From DATKMG01 sp035541995 (lineage in GTDB: Bacteria; Acidobacteriota; Terriglobia; Versatilivoradales; Versatilivoraceae), in NCBI GenBank assembly GCA_035541995.1, contig DATKMG010000808.1, forward strand, positions 1 through 13,954: a DNA stretch of 13,954 nucleotides, in the 5' to 3' direction. Each line of letters starts with the position of its first letter. The stretch's first letter is position 1. Under the pieces are notes generated by a model. That model ran no database searches. It was not told the origin of the DNA and was given only the letters and a program-made list of their open reading frames with translations. Below, piece by piece: positions 6,461-13,443 of this stretch. A program made the translations under genes and the position numbers.

Positions 6461-8971
6461 TTATTCCAGTCGGTAGCTCGTCTCCATCGTCAATCGTTCT
6501 CTGGAGACTAGGCTCCGCTTTTTTGACCAGACGGTAAGAACGACGCTCGGATTGGTTCGGAAATTCCAGTCCAACGAGCAGCGCTCAACTTGCTCTTTTC
6601 GAAAACCATTCAACAAAAAAGATCTTCCTGCTCCCGACAGGAGCCGCCACTGGCCGCCAGGAGCGTTGGAGCCCGAGTAGATCTCCAACCCTGAAGGTTG
6701 TTCATTCGGCAGGATCAGCTTCCTTTCGATTAGAGTTCCATCCTGCTTGCGAAAGGTAACAACCGCATCCTCAACACTGCCCGGGTCGGCCTCGAATCGA
6801 GATTGGAGGACCACCTCAACCGGCCTGTTGCCGCTGGCCTCAACCACTATCTCAGTATTGAGCACGGGTTCTTTTGCCGGAATCCTGAGGACTTGTTCCA
6901 GTTTGAGCCCGTCTTGGTCGGAGCTGGTAAGGGTTAAGCTGAGCGGCTCAGCAGGCGACTTGAGTGTCCACTTGATTTCTCTTGGCTTCGAATAATAATC
7001 CGGTGAGACTAAGGTCGCCAGCCCGCCGGTATCAGGGTTCTCGTATTCGCCGAGGTCGAGTCGACGCAGGACGTTCCTGCCAGTCCTTTTGTCAATCAGG
7101 CGGACCACTCTTCCTTGGAGCTCCGGCACGACGTCCACTCGCAATGATGCGTTTTCAAGTGTGGTAGCCTGGTAGGGCCTCAAATTGGAATGGAAGCGTC
7201 GCTCGTCTTCGGCGAGATTGTAATCCTCGTGAAGTTCAGTAACCCCGAAACGCCTGACCTCGGCGAGGAACGTCCCAAACTGGGCGTTCAAACCAACCAG
7301 ATCATTGGGTGTATACCGGCCGTCCTTTACCTCAAACCTCATCGATTGGAGCAGGTCCAGGTAGTCAATCGATAGGCGAGCTCTTTGGATGCGACTCCGA
7401 ACCGCTTCGCTTTCCGCCGACTGCTCAGCCCGTCGGAACAAGTCTCTAGCCCGGGACAGCAATTGATCGGAGTAGTCGGGAACTCCATAAATCCACAGAT
7501 GTTGACCCTGGCCTCTCGGAGGAGTTCTGACCTCAGCCTGCAGCAAATCGAAGTACTCCAGCATAAGCTTTGCGGATTTGCCGTAGTAGGCATCGTGAAA
7601 CTCGTTGACCAATTGCTCAACATTTGCGTGTGTGTCCCACAGCAGTTTTGCCATGACGTAAGAGCGCAATTCGGCATTCTCTGCCCCTCCTCCAGGTGCG
7701 TAGCAACCCTCGAGAAAGACACCCACTACGCCATGACGTTGGTACATCGGAAGATCGGCAGCGAGTTCGTCAAAATCAGGAAACGGCAATAGGTAATGTG
7801 AGAAGTTGGTGTTGTAATGCCAGATATATAGCTGGCTCGTAATTCCCGACCAGGCTTTCAAATTCTTCATGAAATAGGCATTGCGGGTGCATTGCTCATA
7901 TGGATGGGCTTCGCACGCACCAATAGGACATAACCGGATTCGGACATTTCGTCGGGGACGCACTTTCACGGGCGGGTCCTCTGAGTACCAGTAGGCCAGC
8001 GTGTCGATCAACTTGTCCGGATGCTTCTTTTCTACCTCTTCAGCCAGTGCGTTGACAAATCGCAAGATCGGTCCGGAATGTGTTCCTCCTTCTTCTTGCT
8101 CCACCCGCCTGCAATCAAGACATTCGCACCACCCCTCCCAATCATTCTGGGACACTGAAAAAATCGTAGCCTCCGGATGACGTACGATCCAATCGAGTAC
8201 GGTCTTTACGCTGAGTTGAAGCACCTCAGGGTTGGTCAGGCAAAGCTGGCCTTGTTCTACTCTGCGCTTTCCGTCGATGAGAGAGAAGTACTCCGGATGA
8301 TCTTTGAAGTACTTCGCAGGAGGAATCATCTGGTAGAAAGTGTGGACAAAGGGAAAGTACTGGACTTTGCCTCCTGTTGACTCATCTAATCGTTGGAAAT
8401 GGCCGTTCGTCTTGTTGCGAGCTGACCAGTCTTTGTCCCAGGCTTCGGTGAAGTATGGTTCGCGATATTCGAACGCCGGCGTCTGCACTTCATCCAGAGG
8501 CTGAAGTTCGATGGTTCGTAACCGGGGGATCCGGCTGACCTCTGGGGTAAACCAGCGGCAACCGAGTTTCTCCAGAAAGGTATAGACACCGTACATAGTT
8601 CCGCGCTGCCGGCCACCGGCAATGACCAGATGTTTACCCGCAGTTTTCAATTCGAAACCCTCAGGTCCAAACCTGTCCGAGGGAATGTCGATCCTTAATC
8701 GATCGGTCAATACGCTTCTGCCGACGAAAACTGTTGGGCCCTTCGGCCTCCCGTCGTCTGTGACAACAGGAAGGCGCGCGCCTGACATTTCCTCAAGGAA
8801 TCGCTGAAGTTCTCTGGCAGCGCGTTTTTCAGAAGGTGAGGCTTGCTGAGAAATGCAAATCGTGTAGGCAGACGTGCCGTCGTGGACGAGAACGATCGAG
8901 TCTGCCGCCCGAAGGGCTGGGAATGGAATGGCCAAAAGCAAGACGGGCAGCCATGATGGCTTGACAAGCAT
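6461..8971 (-). CDS. Exported DUF4838 glycosidase-like protein
   Basis: From the ATG at 8971 the protein has 836 residues. The frame is open further upstream but overlaps the ogt gene and lacks family resemblance there; this ATG opens a clean Sec signal peptide (MLVKPSWLPVLLLAIPFPALRA, cut near residue 22) and has GGGAG 10 nt upstream. Residues about 24-160 resemble the N-terminal alpha/beta domain of GH67/GH20 enzymes (RAARELQRFLEEMSG, FVGRS, GTMYGVYTFLEKLGCRWFTP). Residues about 165-445 fit DUF4838 (PF16126): YFKDHPEYFSLIDGKR, FSVSQNDWEGWCECLDC (C282, C284, C287), FVNALAEEVEKKHPDKLIDT, then GVFLEG. A helical segment follows, and about 590-836 is a beta-sandwich-like C-terminal part. Family members are linked to carbohydrate breakdown but few are characterised; E279 and E421 are candidate acids by inference only. 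It is the last gene of the minus-strand series, 134 nt after ogt. Confidence 0.88.
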   Translation of the reverse strand: MLVKPSWLPVLLLAIPFPALRAADSIVLVHDGTSAYTICISQQASPSEKRAARELQRFLEEMSGARLPVVTDDGRPKGPTVFVGRSVLTDRLRIDIPSDRFGPEGFELKTAGKHLVIAGGRQRGTMYGVYTFLEKLGCRWFTPEVSRIPRLRTIELQPLDEVQTPAFEYREPYFTEAWDKDWSARNKTNGHFQRLDESTGGKVQYFPFVHTFYQMIPPAKYFKDHPEYFSLIDGKRRVEQGQLCLTNPEVLQLSVKTVLDWIVRHPEATIFSVSQNDWEGWCECLDCRRVEQEEGGTHSGPILRFVNALAEEVEKKHPDKLIDTLAYWYSEDPPVKVRPRRNVRIRLCPIGACEAHPYEQCTRNAYFMKNLKAWSGITSQLYIWHYNTNFSHYLLPFPDFDELAADLPMYQRHGVVGVFLEGCYAPGGGAENAELRSYVMAKLLWDTHANVEQLVNEFHDAYYGKSAKLMLEYFDLLQAEVRTPPRGQGQHLWIYGVPDYSDQLLSRARDLFRRAEQSAESEAVRSRIQRARLSIDYLDLLQSMRFEVKDGRYTPNDLVGLNAQFGTFLAEVRRFGVTELHEDYNLAEDERRFHSNLRPYQATTLENASLRVDVVPELQGRVVRLIDKRTGRNVLRRLDLGEYENPDTGGLATLVSPDYYSKPREIKWTLKSPAEPLSLTLTSSDQDGLKLEQVLRIPAKEPVLNTEIVVEASGNRPVEVVLQSRFEADPGSVEDAVVTFRKQDGTLIERKLILPNEQPSGLEIYSGSNAPGGQWRLLSGAGRSFLLNGFRKEQVERCSLDWNFRTNPSVVLTVWSKKRSLVSRERLTMETSYRLE

Positions 8972-8981
8972 GATGGAGTGT

Positions 8982-8988
8982 CTCCCTT
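8982..8988 (-). promoter_or_regulatory. Ribosome binding site of DUF4838 gene
   Basis: AAGGGAG (minus strand) is 10 nt before the ATG at 8971. Together with the signal peptide it decides this start over upstream in-frame codons. Confidence 0.55.
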
Positions 8989-9013
8989 CTCTGACGACGC
9001 CAAGACTTCTCAC

Positions 9014-9059
9014 CGGTTTGTGGCGATAGCCACCAGCTAACCTATCTCCGCGCAAACCG
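9014..9059. other. Nested inverted repeats between ogt and DUF4838 genes
   Basis: An outer 7-bp repeat, CGGTTTG at 9014-9020 and CAAACCG at 9053-9059, encloses a compact hairpin GTGGC-GATA-GCCAC at 9020-9033. The two share base 9020, so both cannot form fully. The element lies in the 134-nt spacer and would be in the leader of the DUF4838 message. There is no T-tract on either strand. It may be an mRNA processing or stability element, or chance. Confidence 0.35.
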
Positions 9060-9105
9060 TTGACAGGAATCAGCAGGTCATTTTGGATTACCAGATTGCC
9101 TCGTG

Positions 9106-9675
9106 CTACTTGAAACCTGCGAAAGTTAGTTGCAGACCTCCTTTTCGGGCTACGTGTTGTTCCAATTCCAACAGCGCTTTCTTTCTCCACAACCCTCCAC
9201 CATAACCGCCTAACTGGCCATTCTTGTTCACCACCCGATGACAGGGGATGAGGATGGCAATTCGATTTTGTCCATTTGCGGTGCCAACTGCCCGGACTGC
9301 CATGGGTTTGCCCAGTCGATGAGCGAGCGCTTCGTACGAAAGGCTTTCCCCATAGGGAATAATCCGCAATGCGTCCCAAACAGCCAGTTGGAATACACTG
9401 CCCGGGTAGACCAGCGGAACCTGAAAACGGGTGAGTTCCCCGGAAAAGTACTCGGCCAGTTCGGTCCGCAGTTGTTCCAGAAGGCTGTTATTGCCGGGTA
9501 CGACGTCGCAATGAAAGAGTCTCCGGAGTGTTTCGAACTCCTCTTCTAGCGTACGACCATTCGAGAACTCGCCCAGACAGATACCTTCAGATGTGGCACC
9601 GATACACATCGGACCCAGTGGTGTTTGGGCCTCGCCGGTCAGGATGCAGTCTGTGTTTCCGGATTTCTCTGGCAT
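9106..9675 (-). CDS. ogt: O6-methylguanine-DNA (methylated-DNA-cysteine) methyltransferase
   Basis: The protein has 189 residues from the ATG at 9675 and acts in the cytoplasm, moving the methyl group from O6-methylguanine to its own cysteine in a suicide repair reaction. The active site PCHRV is present with C145 as acceptor. It is preceded by the helix-turn-helix DNA-binding region (FQLAVWDALRIIPYGESLSY, AVRAVGTANGQNRIAIL) including the expected AVRAVG recognition helix with its Arg finger. The N-terminal part (QTPLGPMCIGATSEGICLGEF) matches the family's small RNase H-like domain, so this is a full-length Ogt/AdaC-type enzyme, not fused to Ada's N-terminal regulator. Its ATG overlaps the ridA stop in TAATG, implying translational coupling. 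An ATG six codons upstream would overlap ridA further and is less likely. The tail AGFK ends at a TAG. The family call is very secure; the reason for pairing with ridA is not evident. Confidence 0.95.
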   Translation of the reverse strand: MPEKSGNTDCILTGEAQTPLGPMCIGATSEGICLGEFSNGRTLEEEFETLRRLFHCDVVPGNNSLLEQLRTELAEYFSGELTRFQVPLVYPGSVFQLAVWDALRIIPYGESLSYEALAHRLGKPMAVRAVGTANGQNRIAILIPCHRVVNKNGQLGGYGGGLWRKKALLELEQHVARKGGLQLTFAGFK

Positions 9676-10142
9676 TATAGCGATGCGATGCAATCGATCT
9701 CCACCAGTGAGTTACCCGGTATTCCGCCTGCCGCCGCGATGGTGGTGCGAACGGGCGGATCTTGGCCGAATCGGCCCAGAAATACCTCATTCATTGCAGT
9801 GTAATCCTTCAGGTCATTGAGATAGACGTTCACCTTCAGGACTTTCTCCATCGACGACCCGACTTCCTCCAGTTTCTTTTGCATTTCATCGAGTACATGC
9901 TTGGTATGAGCTTTGATGTCTCCTTCAAAATGGGCACCGATTCCTGCTAAAAATACGAGGTTCCCAAAAGAAACGGCTCCGCTGAACAGAGGGGTCTTAT
10001 CCGGACGCTTACCGTCTTTCCAATGCACCTTTTTTACCGCCTTGCCCGTGGACTCATCGGCAGCCACGGCCGTAGAAGCAACCGCGACTCCGGCAATAAT
10101 CGATCCCTTCGTCAGAAAACCTCTTCGATTTGATTTTGTCAC
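9675..10142 (-). CDS. Tat-signal RidA-family (YjgF/YER057c/UK114) protein
   Basis: The protein has 155 residues. Residues 4-28 are a twin-arginine signal: SNRRGFLTKG with R6-R7, a mild hydrophobic stretch (SIIAGVAVASTAVA) and a likely cut after AVA at 27. The mature part fits the RidA fold: LFSGAVSFGNLVFLAGIGA, TKHVLDEMQKKLEEVGSSME, VLKVNVYLNDLKDYTAMNEV, then PPVRTTIAAAGGIPG. R132 matches the catalytic Arg105 of E. coli RidA, which binds the substrate carboxylate; E149 matches its conserved acidic partner. RidA enzymes hydrolyse reactive enamine/imine products of PLP-dependent eliminations to keto acids plus ammonia. Most are cytosolic, so export is unusual. The start is GTG at 10142, set by AGGAGG 5 nt upstream. 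It follows the amidohydrolase after 204 nt and overlaps ogt by 1 nt. Confidence 0.9.
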   Translation of the reverse strand: MTKSNRRGFLTKGSIIAGVAVASTAVAADESTGKAVKKVHWKDGKRPDKTPLFSGAVSFGNLVFLAGIGAHFEGDIKAHTKHVLDEMQKKLEEVGSSMEKVLKVNVYLNDLKDYTAMNEVFLGRFGQDPPVRTTIAAAGGIPGNSLVEIDCIASL

Positions 10143-10147
10143 GTATA

Positions 10148-10153
10148 CCTCCT
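10148..10153 (-). promoter_or_regulatory. Ribosome binding site selecting a GTG start for ridA
   Basis: AGGAGG on the minus strand is 5 nt before GTG at 10142. The start gives an intact twin-arginine signal; no ATG nearby does. Confidence 0.75.
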
Positions 10154-10221
10154 GATGGAATTAATAAGGTCGAACTGCCACAGTTTTCAAGCTCATCACG
10201 GTCGATGAAAATGGCCTTGGT

Positions 10222-10259
10222 AGCCACGATTGATTCGCTTCTTGAACCAATCGTGGGCT
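10222..10259. terminator. Hairpin between amidohydrolase and ridA (terminator or attenuator)
   Basis: AGCCACGATTG at 10222-10232 pairs with CAATCGTGGGCT at 10248-10259, giving 11 pairs, one bulged base and a 15-nt loop. On the plus strand it runs into TTTTC; on the minus strand, the coding direction here, no T-tract follows directly. It could weaken read-through from the amidohydrolase to ridA or protect the end of the upstream mRNA. Confidence 0.4.
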
Positions 10260-10346
10260 TTTCAAACGGTCAAAGTCCCACGGTTATTGCCCAAGTTGCA
10301 GTAGCCGCGGCTGCCCAATCTCGCATTTTCCTGAAAGAGCCATTTC

Positions 10347-11663
10347 CTAGCGTTTTTCCCGGTCCGGCGGACGGGGCGAGATTGCGTCCCAACGTGCGTC
10401 TCCGGTCTGCTTGTAGTCCCGAGGCAGTTGGTCCCACTCCGGGCGTGTGATTCCATTGAGATCATAAACTACTTTCCCATCGCGGAGTGTCAGCTCACAG
10501 GTAAGCTTCCGGCTTCCGCGCAAGCGAGCGCCGTACACGTCCACAAAGCCAAAATTGCCTTTCTCCAACCGTAGCACAGCGACGTCCGCCACTGCCCCCA
10601 CGGAAAGATGGCCCAGTTGCTCTTGCTGGATCTCGCGGGCCGGGTTCCATGTGGAACGCAAAATGACATCGTCCAGAGACAAACCCAGGGCCAGGAACTT
10701 ATCCATGACGTTGAGCATGTCTTTCATGCCGGCATTCATGCTGCCGATGTGCAAATCGGTTGAGATGGAATCTGGAAGGAATCCTTCCTTCACCGCAGGG
10801 GCAGCAATCCGCCAGACAAAACTGCCACCACCATGCCCCACGTCAAAAATCACTCCCCGTTTTCTGGCCTCCCAAAGAGCCGGATTCACGCGGCCTGACT
10901 CGGTTTGTTCATTGCGAAGGCCTGAGTACACGTGGGTGTAAATGTCGCCCGGACGGAGTTTCTTTGTTACAAGCTCAGCCATAGGTCGTTCCGAACGATT
11001 GCTCCCAAAGTCTACCATCACTGGTATATTGGCCAGCGTCCCTGCCTCAACAGACCGTTCGACGGGCGTCCATTCCGGCCCGGCATAGTGAGCCGTCTTA
11101 ATCCCCACGATCAGGCCCTTGTAACGAAGTGCCATTTCCGCAGTGGGTTTGGCCTCCATGTCTTCCAGGTTCTGTTCGAATTTCTCCCCGCGCATTCCAT
11201 GACCGACAATGTTGAGAAATACCAGCACCCGGGTCTTGGATCGCTCGATGACATGCTGTTTGAAATCCTCGAAATTACGCCAGCCGGCGCAGCCGGCATC
11301 GGCCACTGTGGTAACCCCTACTCTAAACGTGAAACCGTCCGGATAGACGCTATTATCACCCGCATAAGAACCAGGTTCTCCCGTACCGGCAAAGACATGG
11401 GTATGAATGTCGATGAGACCGGGTGTCACATACAATCCAGAGACGTCCACCACCTTTAATGCCTCAGCCGGATTGATTCTTTCGGCTACAGCCGCAATCT
11501 TTCCTTCTGCGATGGCGACATCGCGAGTTGAACTGATCTTATTTTTGGGATCGATGACATGTCCGCCTCGCAAAAGCAGGTCGTACTTAGGCTGGGCCGA
11601 TGCATTGCCGAGCACGAAAAGAGCAAGAAACAAGGCGGCTGTGACTTCCGGGTTCATTGCCAT
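10347..11663 (-). CDS. Exported amidohydrolase/deacetylase-family metallohydrolase (EF_0837-like)
   Basis: The protein has 438 residues with a Sec signal peptide at 1-23 (AALFLALFVLGNASA, then QPKYD). It is a complete amidohydrolase TIM barrel: YDLLLRGGHVIDPKNKI starts the small beta domain; metal motif DIHTHVF carries H87 and H89; K189 in GIKTAH is the expected carboxylated lysine; H244 (YTHVYSG), H277 (DVGHGGG) and D303 (STDLH) complete the site. Where many relatives have a His in VMVH, this has D218 (IPVMVDFG). EF_0837-type proteins are annotated as deacetylase-like hydrolases and occur beside SelA-related PLP enzymes, exactly as here: its start is 4 nt after that gene's stop. AAGGA at 11672-11676, inside the upstream gene's end, is the ribosome binding site, so the pair is probably translationally coupled. 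The likely reaction is hydrolysis of an N-acyl or cyclic amide on an exported substrate; the substrate is unknown. Confidence 0.9.
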   Translation of the reverse strand: MAMNPEVTAALFLALFVLGNASAQPKYDLLLRGGHVIDPKNKISSTRDVAIAEGKIAAVAERINPAEALKVVDVSGLYVTPGLIDIHTHVFAGTGEPGSYAGDNSVYPDGFTFRVGVTTVADAGCAGWRNFEDFKQHVIERSKTRVLVFLNIVGHGMRGEKFEQNLEDMEAKPTAEMALRYKGLIVGIKTAHYAGPEWTPVERSVEAGTLANIPVMVDFGSNRSERPMAELVTKKLRPGDIYTHVYSGLRNEQTESGRVNPALWEARKRGVIFDVGHGGGSFVWRIAAPAVKEGFLPDSISTDLHIGSMNAGMKDMLNVMDKFLALGLSLDDVILRSTWNPAREIQQEQLGHLSVGAVADVAVLRLEKGNFGFVDVYGARLRGSRKLTCELTLRDGKVVYDLNGITRPEWDQLPRDYKQTGDARWDAISPRPPDREKR

Positions 11664-11667
11664 GGGT

Positions 11668-13287
11668 TTAGTCCTTTCGATAAACGTGTCTCCTGGCGGT
11701 CCACTTCGCCATCAGGTATTCTCCCATATCGAGGGTGCCAGAGATTTCCTCACCGGAGACTCTGCCCGCAAAGTCGAACATTAAAGAATCCCCGTGCCGT
11801 TCTGTATAGGTGCTAGACATCTGGATCCTTCCACCCTCGATGTTGCCTGAAAGGTCTCGGGAGACGAAGTCGCCCTGGTGCGTTCCCTCAATCCGATTAC
11901 CCTGTTGTCTCAAATGCAGCGTGTGATTGGAACTGCCTGCCGCAAACTCGATATGAACATCCCATTGTCCGCTCAAGTCCACTGAGGTTGATTCCGTCTG
12001 ATCTGTTGTCTCCTGCCTGAGAGGGTTGGAAAGCAGCGCATAAAGACGATCCGCCACAATCGTCTCTTCGCCGGGTGACATCATGTAGGGTGTGATCGAT
12101 ATCCCCGTCATCTGAGCTTCTCCCCCATTTGTTCGGCCAGACGTAGCGATCCGAGGTTCTGTTTCCAGGAGGTGTCTGGCTGCGACCTTTCCGCTCATCC
12201 CGAATCGAGTGCGATCCCATTGTATCGAAAGTGATGGAGTTCGGTTGGAAAGGCCCTTGGGTTCCACGATGGAGGTCGCGACTCCATCGATCGCTGAAAC
12301 CCGCTTCGCGATGTGATCGAGCCAGGCTCGCCACCGGTTCCATTCGGCCTGATGATCTCTCTTTAGCCACATCTCTACGGCCATCAGCATACCGATTGCT
12401 TCTTCTTTCCCGACCTTCATGGAGCGGGCGAACCCATGATGGGGTGCACTATGGATCCAAGCGGCCTGTACCAGGTCTTTGCGCCCTAACAGCAGGCCGG
12501 CGCTTTGCGGGCCGCGCAGGCACTTTCCACCACTATAACCAACCAGGGCAGCTCCGTTTTCGAGGTGCACATTGGGAACGGTCAGAATTTCAGCTGCGGC
12601 ATCAACGAGCACGGGTACTCCGCTTTGCCTGCAGATCTGCCCAATGGTTCGCGTGTTGAGGGGACTTTCGTCCGCCTGAGGCCCCGCCAGTATGTAAACC
12701 ATGGCACTCCGGGGACCAAGGGCCGCTTCCAACTCTGCTACTGTGTTCACCTCGATGACACGAACCCCGACAGCCCTGACTGCCGCATCATAAACGTTGC
12801 GTGAGTGCTTCGGTATGATCACCTCGTCCTTAAGGAAACCGTCCAAGTTCGGGATTCGGACGTGCAGGTCCGGGTTCCCGCCCGCCACGCAGGCTGCCGT
12901 CGCATGCGTCAACGCTGCCGAGCAACCTGACGTCACGATCCCCCATTCCGCTTTTGTCAATTCGGCGAGGCGCGCTCCAATCGTTTCCATCAACTCATCC
13001 AGGTGGACATAATGCTGAGCCGCGGCATCCATGGCCGCCCGTACATCCGGCAGCATCAGTGATCCGCTGATGATTGTGTACGTGCCCCTGGCATTAATTA
13101 GCGGCCGTACTCCGATCGACTGGTAGATATTCTGACCGACATCTAGCTTCACAGTGCCGTGAGCAACGTCCCCGGCCCCGGTTGGGAATACGGCAGGCAG
13201 ACCCAGCAATGACCCTCTGCGCAACAACTCTCGACGGCTGAATTTCTCCATATTTGATTTCCATGAGTCCCTCAATGAATGAAGCAT
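11668..13287 (-). CDS. Tat-signal SelA/DgaE-like PLP enzyme with C-terminal lipocalin-like domain
   Basis: The protein has 539 residues from ATG 13287, chosen because GGAGG lies 8 nt upstream; an internal ATG at 13251 lacks a good site. Residues about 13-40 hold a twin-arginine signal (MEKFSRRELLRRGSLLGLPA, R18-R19). The PLP domain runs about 50-420. It shows fold-type I landmarks of SelA-related enzymes: INARGTYTIISGS, VTSGCSAALTHA, VPVLVDAAAEI with D229 for the pyridine nitrogen, and GYSGGKCLRGPQSAG with K255 as the Schiff-base lysine. Relatives include DgaE, a D-glucosaminate-6-phosphate ammonia-lyase, and EF_0838-type proteins found next to EF_0837-type amidohydrolases. Residues about 436-539 form an extra beta-rich domain (VDLSGQWDVHIEF, LRQQGNRIEGTHQGD, FAGRVSGEEISGTLDM) like lipocalin-type barrels seen on exported proteins. 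A true SelA role is unlikely given export and no selenocysteine genes here. It is the first gene of the cassette after typA. Confidence 0.88.
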   Translation of the reverse strand: MLHSLRDSWKSNMEKFSRRELLRRGSLLGLPAVFPTGAGDVAHGTVKLDVGQNIYQSIGVRPLINARGTYTIISGSLMLPDVRAAMDAAAQHYVHLDELMETIGARLAELTKAEWGIVTSGCSAALTHATAACVAGGNPDLHVRIPNLDGFLKDEVIIPKHSRNVYDAAVRAVGVRVIEVNTVAELEAALGPRSAMVYILAGPQADESPLNTRTIGQICRQSGVPVLVDAAAEILTVPNVHLENGAALVGYSGGKCLRGPQSAGLLLGRKDLVQAAWIHSAPHHGFARSMKVGKEEAIGMLMAVEMWLKRDHQAEWNRWRAWLDHIAKRVSAIDGVATSIVEPKGLSNRTPSLSIQWDRTRFGMSGKVAARHLLETEPRIATSGRTNGGEAQMTGISITPYMMSPGEETIVADRLYALLSNPLRQETTDQTESTSVDLSGQWDVHIEFAAGSSNHTLHLRQQGNRIEGTHQGDFVSRDLSGNIEGGRIQMSSTYTERHGDSLMFDFAGRVSGEEISGTLDMGEYLMAKWTARRHVYRKD

Positions 13288-13443
13288 TCCGGCAACCTCC
13301 ATTTCCTTTTTCAATAATCCATGCCTTTGCCCGAAGCTCCTCAGCGGGCCCGAGTGGTACTGGAAAACAACAAATGACACGTAGGCAGTGGCCAGAGACC
13401 TGAAGACAAGCGATAGGATATCACCTTCGAGAGGATGTAATCC
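13288..13443. other. Intergenic region between typA and the PLP-enzyme gene
   Basis: These 156 bases probably contain the cassette promoter and the end of the typA transcript. Directly past the typA stop a tiny hairpin AGGAT-TAC-ATCCT is visible on the minus strand without a T-tract. No convincing promoter boxes were found. Confidence 0.4.
13296..13300 (-). promoter_or_regulatory. Ribosome binding site of PLP-enzyme gene
   Basis: GGAGG on the minus strand is 8 nt before ATG 13287 and is the strongest site upstream of this gene. Longer in-frame starts up to 13380 lack one. Confidence 0.65.

Noticed and set aside
8972..9379. 136-residue N-terminal extension of the DUF4838 protein
   Set aside because: The frame stays open but overlaps ogt, resembles no domain, and would hide a clean signal peptide starting at 8971 that has its own ribosome binding site.
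11668..13287. True selenocysteine synthase (selA)
   Set aside because: It has a Tat signal, an extra C-terminal domain and an amidohydrolase partner. No selB, selD or tRNA-Sec is visible here.
13288..13380. Longer start for the PLP-enzyme gene at 13380
   Set aside because: There is no ribosome binding site there, and the extra residues would bury the Tat signal. GGAGG at 13296-13300 points to 13287.
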